DNA of 64,000 nt from Cyprinodon diabolis (Eukaryota; Chordata; Actinopteri; Cyprinodontiformes; Cyprinodontidae), in assembly GCA_030533445.1 (NCBI GenBank), contig CM060078.1, positions 19,740,591 to 19,804,590 on the forward strand. Reading direction: 5' to 3'. A program made the translations under genes and the position numbers. Positions 28,111 to 40,300 of this stretch are shown here, one piece after another (within the stretch, counting starts at the first letter, position 1; every line of letters starts with the position of its first letter). The notes under the pieces are model-generated. The model had not been told where the DNA came from. It saw only the letters and a program-made list of their open reading frames with translations, and did no database searches.

Positions 28111-31100
28111 AAAAAGCAACTGTCTTCCTCTAGCATCAGAGAGTAAATCACCCACCCCGCACCCTTTTTGCTGTTGAGCATTTATCTTTTATTCCACTAA
28201 GGCACAGCCATGAAAATCTAGCATGGCATTACACATTTAGGGTTTCAGGAGCTCCCACTTCAGAGAGAAGAAAAAAAGGGGTAAAATTTTAATGTATATG
28301 TTACCAGTTTTTTATTTCTTTTCTCTTTTTTTTTCCCCTGACAGCTGGAGCTTTGTTTAGAGAAGCGGGACAAGGCAATGTGTTGCCCACCCTCTGGACC
28401 TGTAATGGGTTTAGCCTGTTTGTGATGTAAGTCCACTGCTTTCATGTGCCATAGGTATATCCTAGTTTACGTTTCTATGGTTTCTAGTCGTTTTATTGAG
28501 CTGCCAGAAGCAGAGCAAAACTAACTGGACTTTTCTATGACTGCACAGACCATTGATTAACACATCATTCCCTCTCCTTCACCTGTTATTGCCCAATGTC
28601 TTAACGGACGCTCCTGCTTTTTCCCCTTGTTTACACAAGGGAAAAATTCAGCTGTCTGAATTTATTTTTGACAAAAATAGAAATGAATTTAGTGTATCTG
28701 TTCCTTTGAAAAAGCTGTTCTTTTAAAAGGATAATTTAAACCCAGTTTTTGGTAAAAAAAAAAAAAAAAATGCAGATATACCGGTACCTTTGCCTATGAG
28801 ATCTTTTAAGGAAACATGGAAACACATTTTGAATTTTAAGCTCTTGTGGCATTCAAATTCTATTTAATACAATGGATGCCACTCCATGTCAAATTTGGAT
28901 TTTTTTTTAATAACTATAAGTAGAAGAACACTTTCTAGAGTTTCTCGTCACTCTCTACAAGGTTTGGTCACAAGTGTTACCTTTTCTAGCCCCTTTTATT
29001 AAGTCTATGTATATATTTTTGAAATAAAAACTACATCTGTGTTTCTATTCAACTATGCATACATAGAGCGTAACAACATGTGCTTCTGTCTTGTTTCTGT
29101 TCATGAGGACAGAAAGGACAGATGTAAACTAGTTGTCAGATGAAATAATGCGATATTTGCTCATCTACCGTGCTGCTACACTTGTAGCTGTTGTTGGTGT
29201 CACTTAGCAGTGCAGGAAAGGAGGAATACATGGATAGTTTGTGTTTACCGCCCCAACTGTACACCATTACTTGTATTAAGGCAGCTGTTTAAATCTGTGC
29301 GACACCCCACCCTCTTGTGTTAATACCTCTGTTATTAAATTGCCATAATACCTTTGTTATTAAATACGTTTGTTATTAAATTGAGAAAAAAAGAAATGAA
29401 ATTACACCACACATTGTATTTTTCACGTTAAGGTTTCCTCTTGGTACTTTGAAGGAAAAAATAACTGCTTTTTATCCCTCCGAATGATAGATGTTGACTG
29501 GTCTGACAGGCTATGTGGCTAAATCAAGTCCAGTGGACCGACCACACCTTGTTGGTCATGGAGCAAGCACACACTGACACACTCATTGAGATTCAAACTA
29601 AATCTACCAAGACCAATAGGTTGCCCATTAGCTTGTCTGTATGCCCAGAACCTTCTACACGTTCCAAAGGTTGCTCAGAGGGACATTGGGGCAGCCTTTT
29701 GAATTCCATCCACTGGTCATTTAATTATAAGACCTGATACATGTTATTTCGCTTTGCCATATGATGTCCCGTGAGAGGTCAAAGAACAATACCATTTTTC
29801 ATACAAGCGTACAGACACAATTGTCCTCCCCAGACATCAACTTTGGCAAGCTCCTGTTATCTTCTCAGCAAATGGTGTTCCAGAGCATTAGCCAGCTTGC
29901 AAGGCGCTTGTCTTCCATGCTGTTTATGCACTTGGAAGTGTTTGTGAATTCAACTGAGGGATTGCATACGGAGCGCAACAAGGGCCGCTGTGTACTGCAC
30001 AACATCAGAGGGAGCTCCAACATTAAAGTGGGAGAGAAGCCTGCTATATACCCCTCTTTCAAAGGCCATGAAATAATAAAGGGTTGCGGTTAGAGAGGTA
30101 TCCGCGAGTCACACTGGCTGCTTTTCATAAAGTGGAGTTATTTACAGTGCAATGAATAAAAGAAAGGGTAGCTGGTGGTGCAAGCCGTTTCCACATGAAT
30201 GGTGTGGAGGAATAAGTCCCTCTAATATGGAGAGGCAGCACTGTGTACTACATGGTAACCAAGGAATTATACAAAGAAAAGTGAAAAAAATAAACAGATG
30301 ATGCGAGGATAAATATGATTAGTTGAGGCTTATTAAGACTATGGTATTGAGTTCAGATAAGAGGAAAAAGAAACTGCATGGAAGTAAATCTAGAGCAATT
30401 CTAAGAATAAATAGTGTAACCTTCCATTACTATACAAGTGTAGCTTTTTAAAGCCTTTCAGTAATTTCATCATGTTACTTTCTTTTAAGTTATGAGGTTC
30501 CATTGTATGTAAAGTAGTTCATTAGGTACGACGTTCTTCCATTTTTCCTAAATGTTCCATTTATTTACCATACTCTACTCTTTTATTATATACAGTGTAT
30601 GTGGTTTATGTTTTTATTGTGCTATACATTTTCAAGATTTTTCTTTAAGTCTTATAAGTTTAATTTATTTGGTACTTTTATTGTTTCTTGGGAGTTTTTA
30701 CCAGATTAGTGAAGCAGAAGAACTAAAACCTGTTTTCCATGTTTGGTTCTGGGTATGCAGCACAGATTCAAGCCGTAGTTCTTAAGAGCTCCAGTTGGTT
30801 GAAACACTCACAGAAAGTTTATCAAAATCTTCAGACTGATTGCTGGTTTCTTGCCTTGTCAATGGGACATTGAGCTTTATGACAGACTGAGCTCTCCTAG
30901 AAACCTAAAACTAAAAAAGGTAAAGGTTGTTGTTAAGCAACACAACAGATATGACACTTACCTAATCAGACATATTTTGGTTTCCTGATGTAGATTTTAA
31001 TATAGAGGGTTGAATATGGCTATGAATTTACATTTAACTCCTTGACATCATTAGGTGCTGATCAAAACTGGTCTGCTATGGAATTTCTTAAATACCAATG

Positions 31101-31200
31101 GAGACTTCAGCTTTGTCACAGTGTAGTATTGATAGTGGCCTTCGGGAGCTAAACATTTCATTGTGCAGCTTTAATGAAAATACAGATGGGCACAAAGTGA
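28111..31200. other. intergenic, no gene recognised
   Basis: AT-rich sequence just downstream of foxp2. It has a poly-A run near 28,760 and a TTATTAAAT short tandem near 29,330-29,385. An open frame of 110 codons at 29,761-30,093 has no recognisable family and shares its bases with an antisense ORF, so it is not called. 29,500-30,110 is of balanced composition and might be conserved. Confidence 0.6.
29023..29028 (+). terminator. possible distal polyadenylation signal
   Basis: AATAAA followed within 20 bp by a TGTGTTTCT-type GU-rich element. It would extend the foxp2 3' UTR to about 4.7 kb. No RNA evidence is available from the sequence. Confidence 0.3.
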
Positions 31201-31219
31201 ACCTGTGTGTTTGGATGTT

Positions 31220-31570
31220 TTGCAGTTTCATCTGAAATTTTATTGGAAACCATAAAAAAATCACATGATCATCTTTGAGATGTTTCTGCAACTGGTGGAG
31301 TCTACCTGTGCTACGCTTGGGGAACACGTGTTTCAAGATCTCAAAGTTGACAGCAGCCAAGCAAATGAGCCAAAAAAATTGGTTTCTTTCTCTCCAAGTA
31401 TGGATTGCTTCAAATTACCAACCTCTGTAAAATTGTCAGCACTAAATCATCTGAAATTATTCAAAAAGCAAAGAGGTTTGGAACCACCAAGGCCCAGGGG
31501 ACTTGAGTAGTGACCAAGAAACCAATAGTCTACAAGGTAACTTCCCTAGAGGAGAATAGGAAATCACTGA
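31220..31570 (+). mobile_element. Tc1-like transposase relic
   Basis: The run GAGGTTTGGAACCACCAAGG with AGTGACCAAGAAACCAATAG shortly after (31,470-31,530) corresponds to the N-terminal half of a fish Tc1-like transposase gene. Frames are broken. Upstream, 31,220-31,330 also resembles the element. Confidence 0.6.
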
Positions 31571-33366
31571 ACATTTTGTTTATTTCTGAAGCACTCAACC
31601 AATCAAGCTTTTATGCTACATCGATTGTTTGCTTAAACTTCCTCAACAATCCCCATAGAAATTGTAAGATCAAGAGCAACTATGTAATCTGATCTAATAC
31701 ATGTTTTCTGCTGCTTTCTCTGACAGGCATTCATATTGTGAATTATGGTAGAGTTACTATAATATTAAAACTTCTCTTAACTTCTCCGGCAGAAGCATGT
31801 TGACGAGTTACAGCAGAAGGACAACTGAAAGCAGTAAGACACACATTCTTCAAGAAATCTGCTCCTTAGAATTTCTTAAATAACTCCATGAAGCTCTGTA
31901 ATGTACACTATGGCAACGGTTCCTTGTTCAAGTCCTTAGGGCCTTTGAATTTCAATGATCAGCTCAGACAAATCCCAGACCTAAATCAATTAAAGACCTA
32001 AAATAGACCTAGAATAATGTTTGTCAGTGTCAAACTTAATCTATCATTTTGTGGTACTATTGGTAGAATTTTGAAGAATCCTGCATGCTATTTTACAGTT
32101 GTTTTGGAATACTATGACATAGGGTATTGAAAACATGGAGAGCTTTGCTTATTTCTCTGACGCCAATATACTAAGGAATCTGTTTGGTGGTTGGGCCTAT
32201 TTATCTTTGTAAAGCCGTGTAAAGATGTTATTTTTACAAAAATCTCAATCAGACTAACCTCAAAGTTCCAATAATAGATTATGGATTCCTATAATGTTTA
32301 AGATGGTGGGCTGGGAAAGGCCTTTAACTGTTGCAGCGCTTCAAACAAGAGGTTTGAAAGACATGGTGACCCCAAAACCCCATTTTTTGCAACATCTTCC
32401 AACACCAAGCTCTTTATAATGCCATTTGTAGCATACCTTTAAAGAGCTTTTACTAGTTTAAAGGAAATTAATGTGGATTTAGATTGATGAACTTGCAAGC
32501 TGACATGGCATAAATCTCTGCAAATGGCACCTTAACTCACAGGGTACATATCTGAATGACACTCTGTATCCAGGCATTGTTCCTCTCATCTCCAACATCG
32601 ACCAATTAGGTCAATTTATGAGGCATGCTCTTGTGGGGCTGGCTAGTAAATATCTCTAGTTTCAGCTTATTGATTAAGAGAGTAGACCGTCTCGGTCACT
32701 TTCTTTTTCTCCAAAGCCCTTCTGACCTGACGATGCGTGTCGGCTGCCTGGCAAGACCCAGGGCCCCCAGGCTGCAAAAATTGCCTGCTAAATAGTCCGA
32801 GGCAATGGCAACGCTAATTGAGATCATCATTATTATAATTGTGGGCCCTGAAAAGCACGTCTTAACTAATTTGCATTGCTCTCAAGTTGATATTGGACCT
32901 AGTGCAAAAATAATTGCATGGCTCAGAGGCATGATGTTTGGTTCGGTGGTGGGCAAAGGGGGACACTTGAGCCTTTTCCCTTTTGTAAGCCAAGCTTTTA
33001 TAACTGAGAATAACACTCTGCTTTATATAGGATGCAATCAGACATGTATCTTTCATGTAAAAAAAAATGGTCATTAAGATTTTATGTCCTATTTTGACAA
33101 ATTTTTGTACCTAAAACAAAACGCAAAATTCATTTTTCACATAGTGTTTAACATTTGGCATTTTGCCTAAGCTGTTTTTCCAAATGTCTGAGAAGTATAT
33201 AAATGTAAACATATTTTTGAGCATTTCTAAATTTTGTTAGAATATAGCCACAAACCTTAGCTAGATTTTATTATGGGTTGAAGAAAACATATATTATCTT
33301 TTTATTCTTTTGTCCTGATGAACATATTTCTATTACCCCTAAGAACACAGAATAACCATCTAAAAA
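31571..33366. other. intergenic, no gene recognised
   Basis: 31,571-32,500 is decayed repeat-like sequence, perhaps more of the Tc1 relic. 32,570-32,960 is a balanced-composition block with AATTAG, TAATTG and GGGCCC motifs that looks like a conserved regulatory element. The rest is AT-rich. Confidence 0.5.
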
Positions 33367-34064
33367 TGTCATGGTTTGATTCTAGTTTTGATTATTAATC
33401 TCCTGTGTTTTCCATAGTTTTTATTTTGACTCTGTCTATTCATATTTATCTAGCTCATTTATTTCATGTCTCTATTTTTTTAACTTGCTAATAGTTTAAT
33501 TTTCCTAGTTAGTCTGTTTACTCTCCCTCACCCCCTGCTGCCTTTCTCTCTCTCTCCTCAGTCTCCCTCCTGCTCTCTCCTCTCACACCTTCAAACAGTT
33601 AGTCAATCAGACCTGATCCATTCTTTTAGCATTCACAATCCCAGTATTTAAACATCTCTCCTTCCTCTAGTCCAGGGGTGCTCAAGTCCAGTCCTCAAGG
33701 GATACTGTCATGAAGCTTTTTGATGCTCCCCATTTTTAACACACCTGAATTAAATAAGTGGATCGTTACCATGCCTCTGCTGGGCTAAATGAGGGAATTG
33801 AGCCTTTCAATTCAGGTGTGTTAGAGAAGAGATGCATTTAAAAGTTACAGAATGGTAGCTCTTGAGGACTGGACTTTAGCACCCCTGCTGTAATTCAACT
33901 ACCTGGTATGATCCTGCCAATCTCTACTCTTCCTGTTTTGGTTAATCCTTGGCTTCCTGCTTTCCCTGTAAATTTGTAAGTTTTCTTTTTATTATTTAAA
34001 TTTATAAAGGCTATTTAGTGCCTTTACCTCTCTGCATTTGGATACATATCTGAACTACATGACA
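33367..34064 (+). mobile_element. probable solo LTR split by a MITE
   Basis: The outer boundaries read TGTCATGG (33367) and ATGACA (to 34064), i.e. a TG...CA element with TGTCA/TGACA ends. Without the inserted MITE the length is about 480 bp. A TATA-like TATTTAAA lies near 33,646. It has the same ends and organisation as the LTR at 55988-56432. Flanking 5-mers (AAAAA and AACAT) match poorly, so the call is tentative. Confidence 0.45.
33673..33887. mobile_element. hAT-like MITE with terminal inverted repeats
   Basis: It starts CAGGGGTGCTCAAGTCCAGT and ends with the near-perfect inverse ACTGGACTTTAGCACCCCTG. The CAGGGGTG end and the length of 215 bp fit non-autonomous hAT elements. The flanking octamers CTCTAGTC and CTGTAATT agree at 5 of 8 positions, a decayed 8-bp target duplication. 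A second inner inverted pair (ACACACCTGAATT / AATTCAGGTGTGT) makes the element foldable. Confidence 0.8.
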
Positions 34065-34126
34065 AACATTGGTAAAAAGAGTCAAGTTATCTACCAATTT
34101 CCATTGTGTGTAAAGGACATTTTAAA

Positions 34127-34400
34127 GTGGGTGGTTGGATCATGGTGTAGAAATGACTCTCCCCGGGACAAGGTTCCAGGGTCGCTTCCCGGCCCTGGGT
34201 TTTTCTGCATGGAGTTTGCATGTTCTCTCTGTGCATGTATTGGTTCTCTCCGGGTACCCCGGCTTCCTCCCACAGTCCAAAAACATGTCTTTTAAGTTAA
34301 TTGGCTTCTCTAAGTTTTCCTAAGATGTGAGTGTGTGCGTGATTGGTTGTTTGTCCTGTTTCTCTCTGTGTTGCCCTGCGGTGGACTTTTTCCAACTTTG
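34127..34400 (+). mobile_element. tRNA-derived SINE with L2-type LINE tail
   Basis: The head has a B-box-like GGTTCCAGGGTC followed by CCCGGCCCTGGGT. The body GCATGGAGTTTGCATGTTCT, GGCTTCCTCCCACAGTCC and GTGTTGCCCTGCGGTGGACT is the very common fish SINE/L2-tail sequence. It is well preserved and ends near 34,395. Confidence 0.8.
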
Positions 34401-34559
34401 CATTTCTTTTTTTTAGCCTTTCACATAAAAAGCCGATAAACTATAACAGTTTAAGACTTTAATGTAATGTATAAAAATATCAAGATTTGTAAGGATTTTT
34501 GCAGAACAAGCTTAACAAAATTATATGACACCACGTCAGACAAGCCCTGACTTAAAGGT

Positions 34560-35095
34560 GATATTGTGTTGACGCAGTGCTCAGGCACCATTGTGATAGC
34601 CTCGTGAGACCATCCTGATCTCGAGAGCTTTCAAGATTTCACTCGCTAATCAGTCTGGAGACTCCAATCAGCGTTGGCTTTGAGGCGAGTTGAGGTGTGA
34701 CGCAACGAGAAGCGCGACAGTTCAGTCTAAAGAACATGGCGGCTTCAGCCGATGAAACTAGCGTTAGCGTGGCTATCGAGCAAGTTTTATCGGAATTACA
34801 GAGTATTTCTTCACTAAAAGAAGAGCAAAACACTGCTCTGGAGGCTTTTCTCAGAGGAAAAGATGTTTTTGCTCTTCTCTCGACTGGTTTCGGCAAGAGT
34901 ACCCTGGCTGTTAGTACATCATATGCTTCGTTGATCTGATTGGTTTATTTGCCCCGTCTATCACCAACATAGGCCAATCAGCTAACCAGTATTTTCGCCC
35001 GTTCCCAAAATTACTTCAACCGAAGGTTTCCAGATGGATATGCGGAGTCAGGTTACCATTGTAAGGCATTCGAGAGACAAATCTGTTTTTTCCTC
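34560..35095 (+). mobile_element. internally deleted repeat carrying a RecQ-like helicase N-terminus
   Basis: The ORF from ATG 34736 to the stop at 34937-34939 gives 67 residues: MAASADETSVSVAIEQVLSE onward, then LKEEQNTALEAFLRGKDVF and a Walker-A-like TGFGKS. This matches the start of superfamily-2 RecQ-type helicases found in dispersed copies in fish. Immediately after GFGKS the helicase similarity stops, and the sequence jumps to a non-coding-looking 3' part with CCAATCAGCTAACCAGTATT. It is therefore an internally deleted copy, not a working helicase. The element type is unknown to me; the ends are approximate. Confidence 0.6.
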
Positions 35096-37149
35096 AGAAT
35101 GAAACAAGGGATTAACCCAACAAAATGATGGAAAAAAAATGGAGATTGTTGGATTTCCTTTCCCTGTGGCATCATCTACCAAATACACATACAACCCATC
35201 AGGTTACTCTTTCTTTTACAATCCCCCTTAAAGACATCAGTGCTTTGATAATAGAACCAGTGAATGGAAAATGTGTGAAATAATGTAATACATTGTTTGC
35301 TTTTTTTTTTTCTAACAACATCAGTAGCAACCTTTATAGGCCGATTATCTAAATCCCTAAAGAAACAACTCATATTTCCTTTTAACTGTATTTCATTGTA
35401 ATTTTGCTTCTTGTCTTATGAGTTGGGACAAATAAACACTGAGCTGCATCAAGGAGGAGAAGTCATGTTGGGGGAGGAAAAAAAATCATAACTTAATCAT
35501 TAATCCATTGTAATCACATCTGGTCTTAATCAACAATTCATAATGGAATTTATAATGGAGTGATTTCAATTACCTACCTCCACTGGAAGCAGTGCTGGTT
35601 TCTAAATTAAATTGGGACAATACATCTGAATGTCTTTGTTTGAATTTCAATGTTTAAGGTATTAATACCCCTTTTTTTTTTTCAAGTTGTTTGTGGTTTG
35701 GAGTTAAGAAAATCTAGCTTTAACAAGAAATAGTAGGTTAAATCACTTACTGAAGATTTTTAATGACATTTCAGTGTTCCTTGTATAATTACTCTTCATC
35801 TGAGATGGGCCATAATGCTGTTGGACAGTCGCGGTTCAGGCTCGCTAGCTCGCTTCATTAGCGTGTCATTCCTATTTCACATCAGAGGCTTTAATTGTAA
35901 TGCTGAATATGCACAGCTCTCCACGGAAGCCTAATCAAAAAGGACCCACTTGTATTATTAATATCAGAAATCAGCCCGCTTGCTATTTTTTTTTTTTTAT
36001 AAATAAAAGAATACAGACGCATAAATCAGCTGTCATTTATTAGCATGGTCCTGGCATATCCGCTAGACATGCAAGCAGACCGACCCCACCCCACCTTCAT
36101 TCCTTCCTGCATCACTCATCAAGATTTTAAAAAGAATAAAAGACAGAGGAGAGGAGAGGAGGAAAAATGCATTAAATATACATAGTCATTTGGATGTGAA
36201 GTAATCAGATTACATTGCAGGTGACACCTGGTGCAAAAAAAAATGTGGACGGTTGCAATTGCAAAGGGAGAAAAGATGGAAGGATGAGTGAACAGGAAGG
36301 GAGGAAAAAAAGATTCAAAAGCAAATACTGTTAGAAAAAAATGACTTTAAAGGTGGTAGCTGTGCACAGGTTGGGTTGTGCTGACCAAACATAAAAAAAC
36401 AGCTGTGTTTTGAATCCAACAGCAGTCAGAAGTCAAACTGCTTTGAACCCCAACTCCACATCTGTGGAAGCTTCTAGTGCTGATGCAGACATCACCTAGA
36501 AAACCTTTACTGGATACTTGCTCTGTCACCAAAATAAGACTAGCTTAGGGATATTAACCCTGTAGCTCTATTTATTCTGTCTCCTGGTACCTAATGTATC
36601 TGCTCCTTATATGTTAAGAACATGATAAAACTAAACAAAACCATCATCAGTAAGCCTATAAACTCTCATGGCAATCTTTTGAACAACCTGCACTTACCTG
36701 ATATAGGTCTGCAGATAACAAATAGCGCTAAAGGCTCTTTTATATGTCAACCTGTGCTAATACTTATTAATCTGCACGTTCCATTTTAAAATAGACAAGT
36801 AAATAAAATAAACCAAAGTAATCCAATATCAAAATTGGCATAGTTTAACACATATTTAATTAGACGTGTTGCGTTCTGTCTTTTGCCATCTGCAGTCGGA
36901 GATCTAGAAATCCAGAAATCATTGCCACGTTAAATTTATGAAGACAGGAAGAGTTATGACAGTTTCAGGTAGAAGGGATGGACATAAATTGTTCAATAGA
37001 CATTAGTTAGACATTAATTATGGATTAATGTAGATGCACCTTGTTCAGCCTTCCCCCCTAGCAGTCACATCTGTCCTTTTACTTACTAAATATAACTCTC
37101 TGTCTTCCACCCACAGAATATTTTCTCACATCTATGTGTGCAGAGCATG
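35096..37149. other. intergenic, no gene recognised
   Basis: 35,096-35,770 is AT-rich. 35,780-36,080 has balanced composition, TAATTGTAAT and TTTATTAGCATG motifs, and looks like a candidate conserved element. A purine-rich stretch lies at 36,130-36,165. Nothing coding was seen. Confidence 0.5.
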
Positions 37150-37345
37150 TCAGTGACTTGCAAAAGTTTTCATACCCCTTGGAATGATGGATGAACCTGC
37201 TGACCCGACAGCCGGTAATAGTTGACTCATCTGTTTTCTGAAACAAATGCAAGAAAAAAAATCAATGTTTTAGGAAATCTATAACAAATCCTGGGGATCA
37301 ATGCAAACATCGAGGAAACACACCCCTAAAGCTAGAAATATGATG
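37150..37345 (+). mobile_element. Tc1-like terminal fragment
   Basis: GACTTGCAAAAGTTTTCATACCCC (37,153-37,177) is the terminal sequence typical of a fish Tc1-like family (CTTGCAAAAGTATTCATACCCC). The remainder is heavily decayed. Confidence 0.5.
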
Positions 37346-40300
37346 GCTGTTTATCTCGCTATTGGATCTTCTTTTAAGCCGTTTTGATTGACCTGAATAC
37401 CAAAAAAATCTTAGATTAGCTTTTCCCACAGTCTCTGTTTTTCCTGCCTTTGAAATCGGGCTCTACCAGCTCCTTAGAGGCTGACATGCTGTTTAAATGG
37501 TGTAAATGTGGCTGGCTAGACTAAAATCCAAATGGACTCCCTACTTTTCAGATTATTAGTTTTAAAGCAATTTAAAAAAAAATGTGTATTATTTTCATTC
37601 TTTAAAAAAATGAAAAAGAAATGCGGTAAAATACGTTAAAGTTTGAGTCAAGAAGCTAAACACCTGTTATAAGAGTTGGACATAAACCCTTTGGACCATA
37701 TTACGTTGTGTTTTTAAAACCAGACTGCAGGTGTTTAAAACATGTTAACTTGAATTTTAAACACCAATACAGCATAGGCTGCATGGCTCCTGCTCACTTT
37801 CTCGTTTCTGACTAAATCTGTTTACAAGAGTTACTCAGGCAGGGGATGGATGTTTCTTTCCGTCTAGTGCAACATGCAAACAGGCCATTATATTTTTCAC
37901 ACGTAAGGCTAGTGTCAACATGCAGGAGGGGAATATGGCACCGCTTCGAGAGGTGGTTTGTGTAAACTCCGCTTTTGCTTGCTGATGAAAAAAGGCTTTA
38001 ACAAACAGAGTCTGAAGGAAACAGCAAGGGGAAGAAGGGTACTGTAAGCAGAAGGTAAATTACTTTCCAGTGTACTATGCGTGTTCTAACCCTGGGAGAA
38101 GGAAAGCGGGGAAATGATAGTGGCAGTTGGGGGGGCAGTGCTTAAGTGCAGGTCAGCTCCATTACCTGAGTCCAGCATGTCTCTCTCACATCCTGAACAT
38201 ACACATATAACCTCAGCTTGATGATATTCTCTCCCAATCATGCAAGCTTCCATTGCACACCTCTTTGATCTGTGATTTGCATTTCAGTGCCCACGGGCTA
38301 AAAATTATTTGGATGAGATTTTTTTTTTTTACTATCTCGTTGCCTTCTTTTCTGCATCTTCTCACTAACCCATTCACCGTACCTGGGGCTTGTATACTCA
38401 TCCCCTCCTTTCCCTCACCTCCCTCCCTCCCTTCCTCCCCGTTTCCCCAGTTCCCTTCTTCCCTCCGTCCCTGCTGCTCAGGGTCTCTTTTTAATATCAG
38501 CTGTGCCCCTGAACAAAACAAACAAATTAGCTGGGGGGAGGACTGAATGAATGGAACACTGCGTTTAACACCTGGATGTGATCCTCAGGGTGAAACCCAA
38601 GCCCTAAACAAAGTTTTTTGCAGGTAAACGTAAGATTAAGAACATGCGGAAATGGTAAGAATATACCATATGCCTATGTTATTAGGTTACTTCAATTGTC
38701 ACAGCTTTTCTGCACTTTTTAATTTGATATACATAACTAACCATCCACCTGTTTAACACCTTGTTGACACCAATAGCAAGTTACTCAGTCACATAAAAGC
38801 ATTTCAATGCAGATGGAGAAGTGGTGAAGACTGGCTGAAGTTCAAGACAAGCATCAACATGATGAACAAATTAAATTCAAGATACTCTGAATATAGCATG
38901 ATAGTTAATGTCAAAGGAGATGTTATAAATGTCTCCAGAACTGCTCATATAGTAGTATTTAGGAGTAAATGTTTAGGTTAAAAATGCATTTTTGATTTTA
39001 GGAATCAGAAATGAATGGATAAGATGATGGAATGGCAACAGTAGTCTAATTAACCACTACCAAGGTATGAAGGAGCTCTACCAGAAATGCGGATTCTTGA
39101 AGTAGAGTAAAACAGCCGCATTTGACAACCTGCTAATGCCAACAAAACTTGCCGAGTGGGAAAGATATTTTTTGGGTCCTCCATCAATTGTAACTTCAGA
39201 TGGTAAAAGTTGCCGTAAATGGAACAAAACTTTAGACAGATCTGGTTAATTATACCATAAACTATTAGAGTATTTTTTTTGTTGATGGTGTCCATCTGTT
39301 GTACACCACAATGAACACTGCCGTTCTGAAGTCTCAAATTTCTTTGATAGTTTGATCAGCTGCTCCTCCATCATACAAATCTCCCTGTTTACCACATTCT
39401 AAGGTCATTGATGTGCTGACGTACCAGAACTCAGTCTCATGTTCAAGCAGCCAGTTTGTAATTTTTTTAAATCTTTACAACATTATGCCTTATTCTGCTT
39501 GAACTAACAAGCAGAATAAGGCAAAATGCACCCTGGAGATTAGATCCAGGTCTTGGACACAGCATGCAATTCATTCAATCAATCAAGATGGACAGCCATT
39601 GGTTAAAAAGCAATCCACATGTCCAACAACAATATGCATGTTATGACAGAGCTGCTGATGGATCTAAGCAAATCTAAGGGATATTAAATATGACAAACAG
39701 TACATCATCACCATCATTTTAAGCATTTGATACAAGGCAGGGTGGCCGCATCTTTTCAAGGTTCTATATCTTGTGTTTTTAGCAATGGTTTCTCATAATT
39801 TGTTTGTGATTAATGGTCTTCCGTTTTGATCATTTCACACCTGTGAGGATATTTCTCTCTGGTTACTTTTCATATTTCACATTTTCTACAGATAAGAAGT
39901 TGTTAACCAGATCTAGATTCCTTAATTATTTAAAGATGCTATCATGTTTGATAGTTGGGTGATTGGCCAGTTTGCTTCTGATGGTTACAGGTAATAAGAA
40001 ATTGGTAGATTATAAAATGGCTGGTGAATTTTTTTGGTTTTATTGTTTGGTAAAGAAAGACTTTTTTGATTCTAAGAAACTAAAACCCATTGTTATTTTT
40101 CTTGTGGCAACAAGGGGGCATTGTGTTGATGTAATATCCATCTTAATTAACAGTAATGAAAAATAATTGAGTAATGTTTAGGCCCAGTTCAGTTAGACCT
40201 CTGAACCCTCATGTCAACCAATTTTATGAAACTTTTGGTCATTTTTTTCATAGATAAATAAACATAAAACGTTGTTCATTTTTAAAATTTCAATCATATT

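Noticed and set aside
29761..30093. 110-codon ORF downstream of foxp2
   Set aside because: No family similarity and no splice or start context; overlapping antisense ORF. Left as possibly conserved non-coding sequence.
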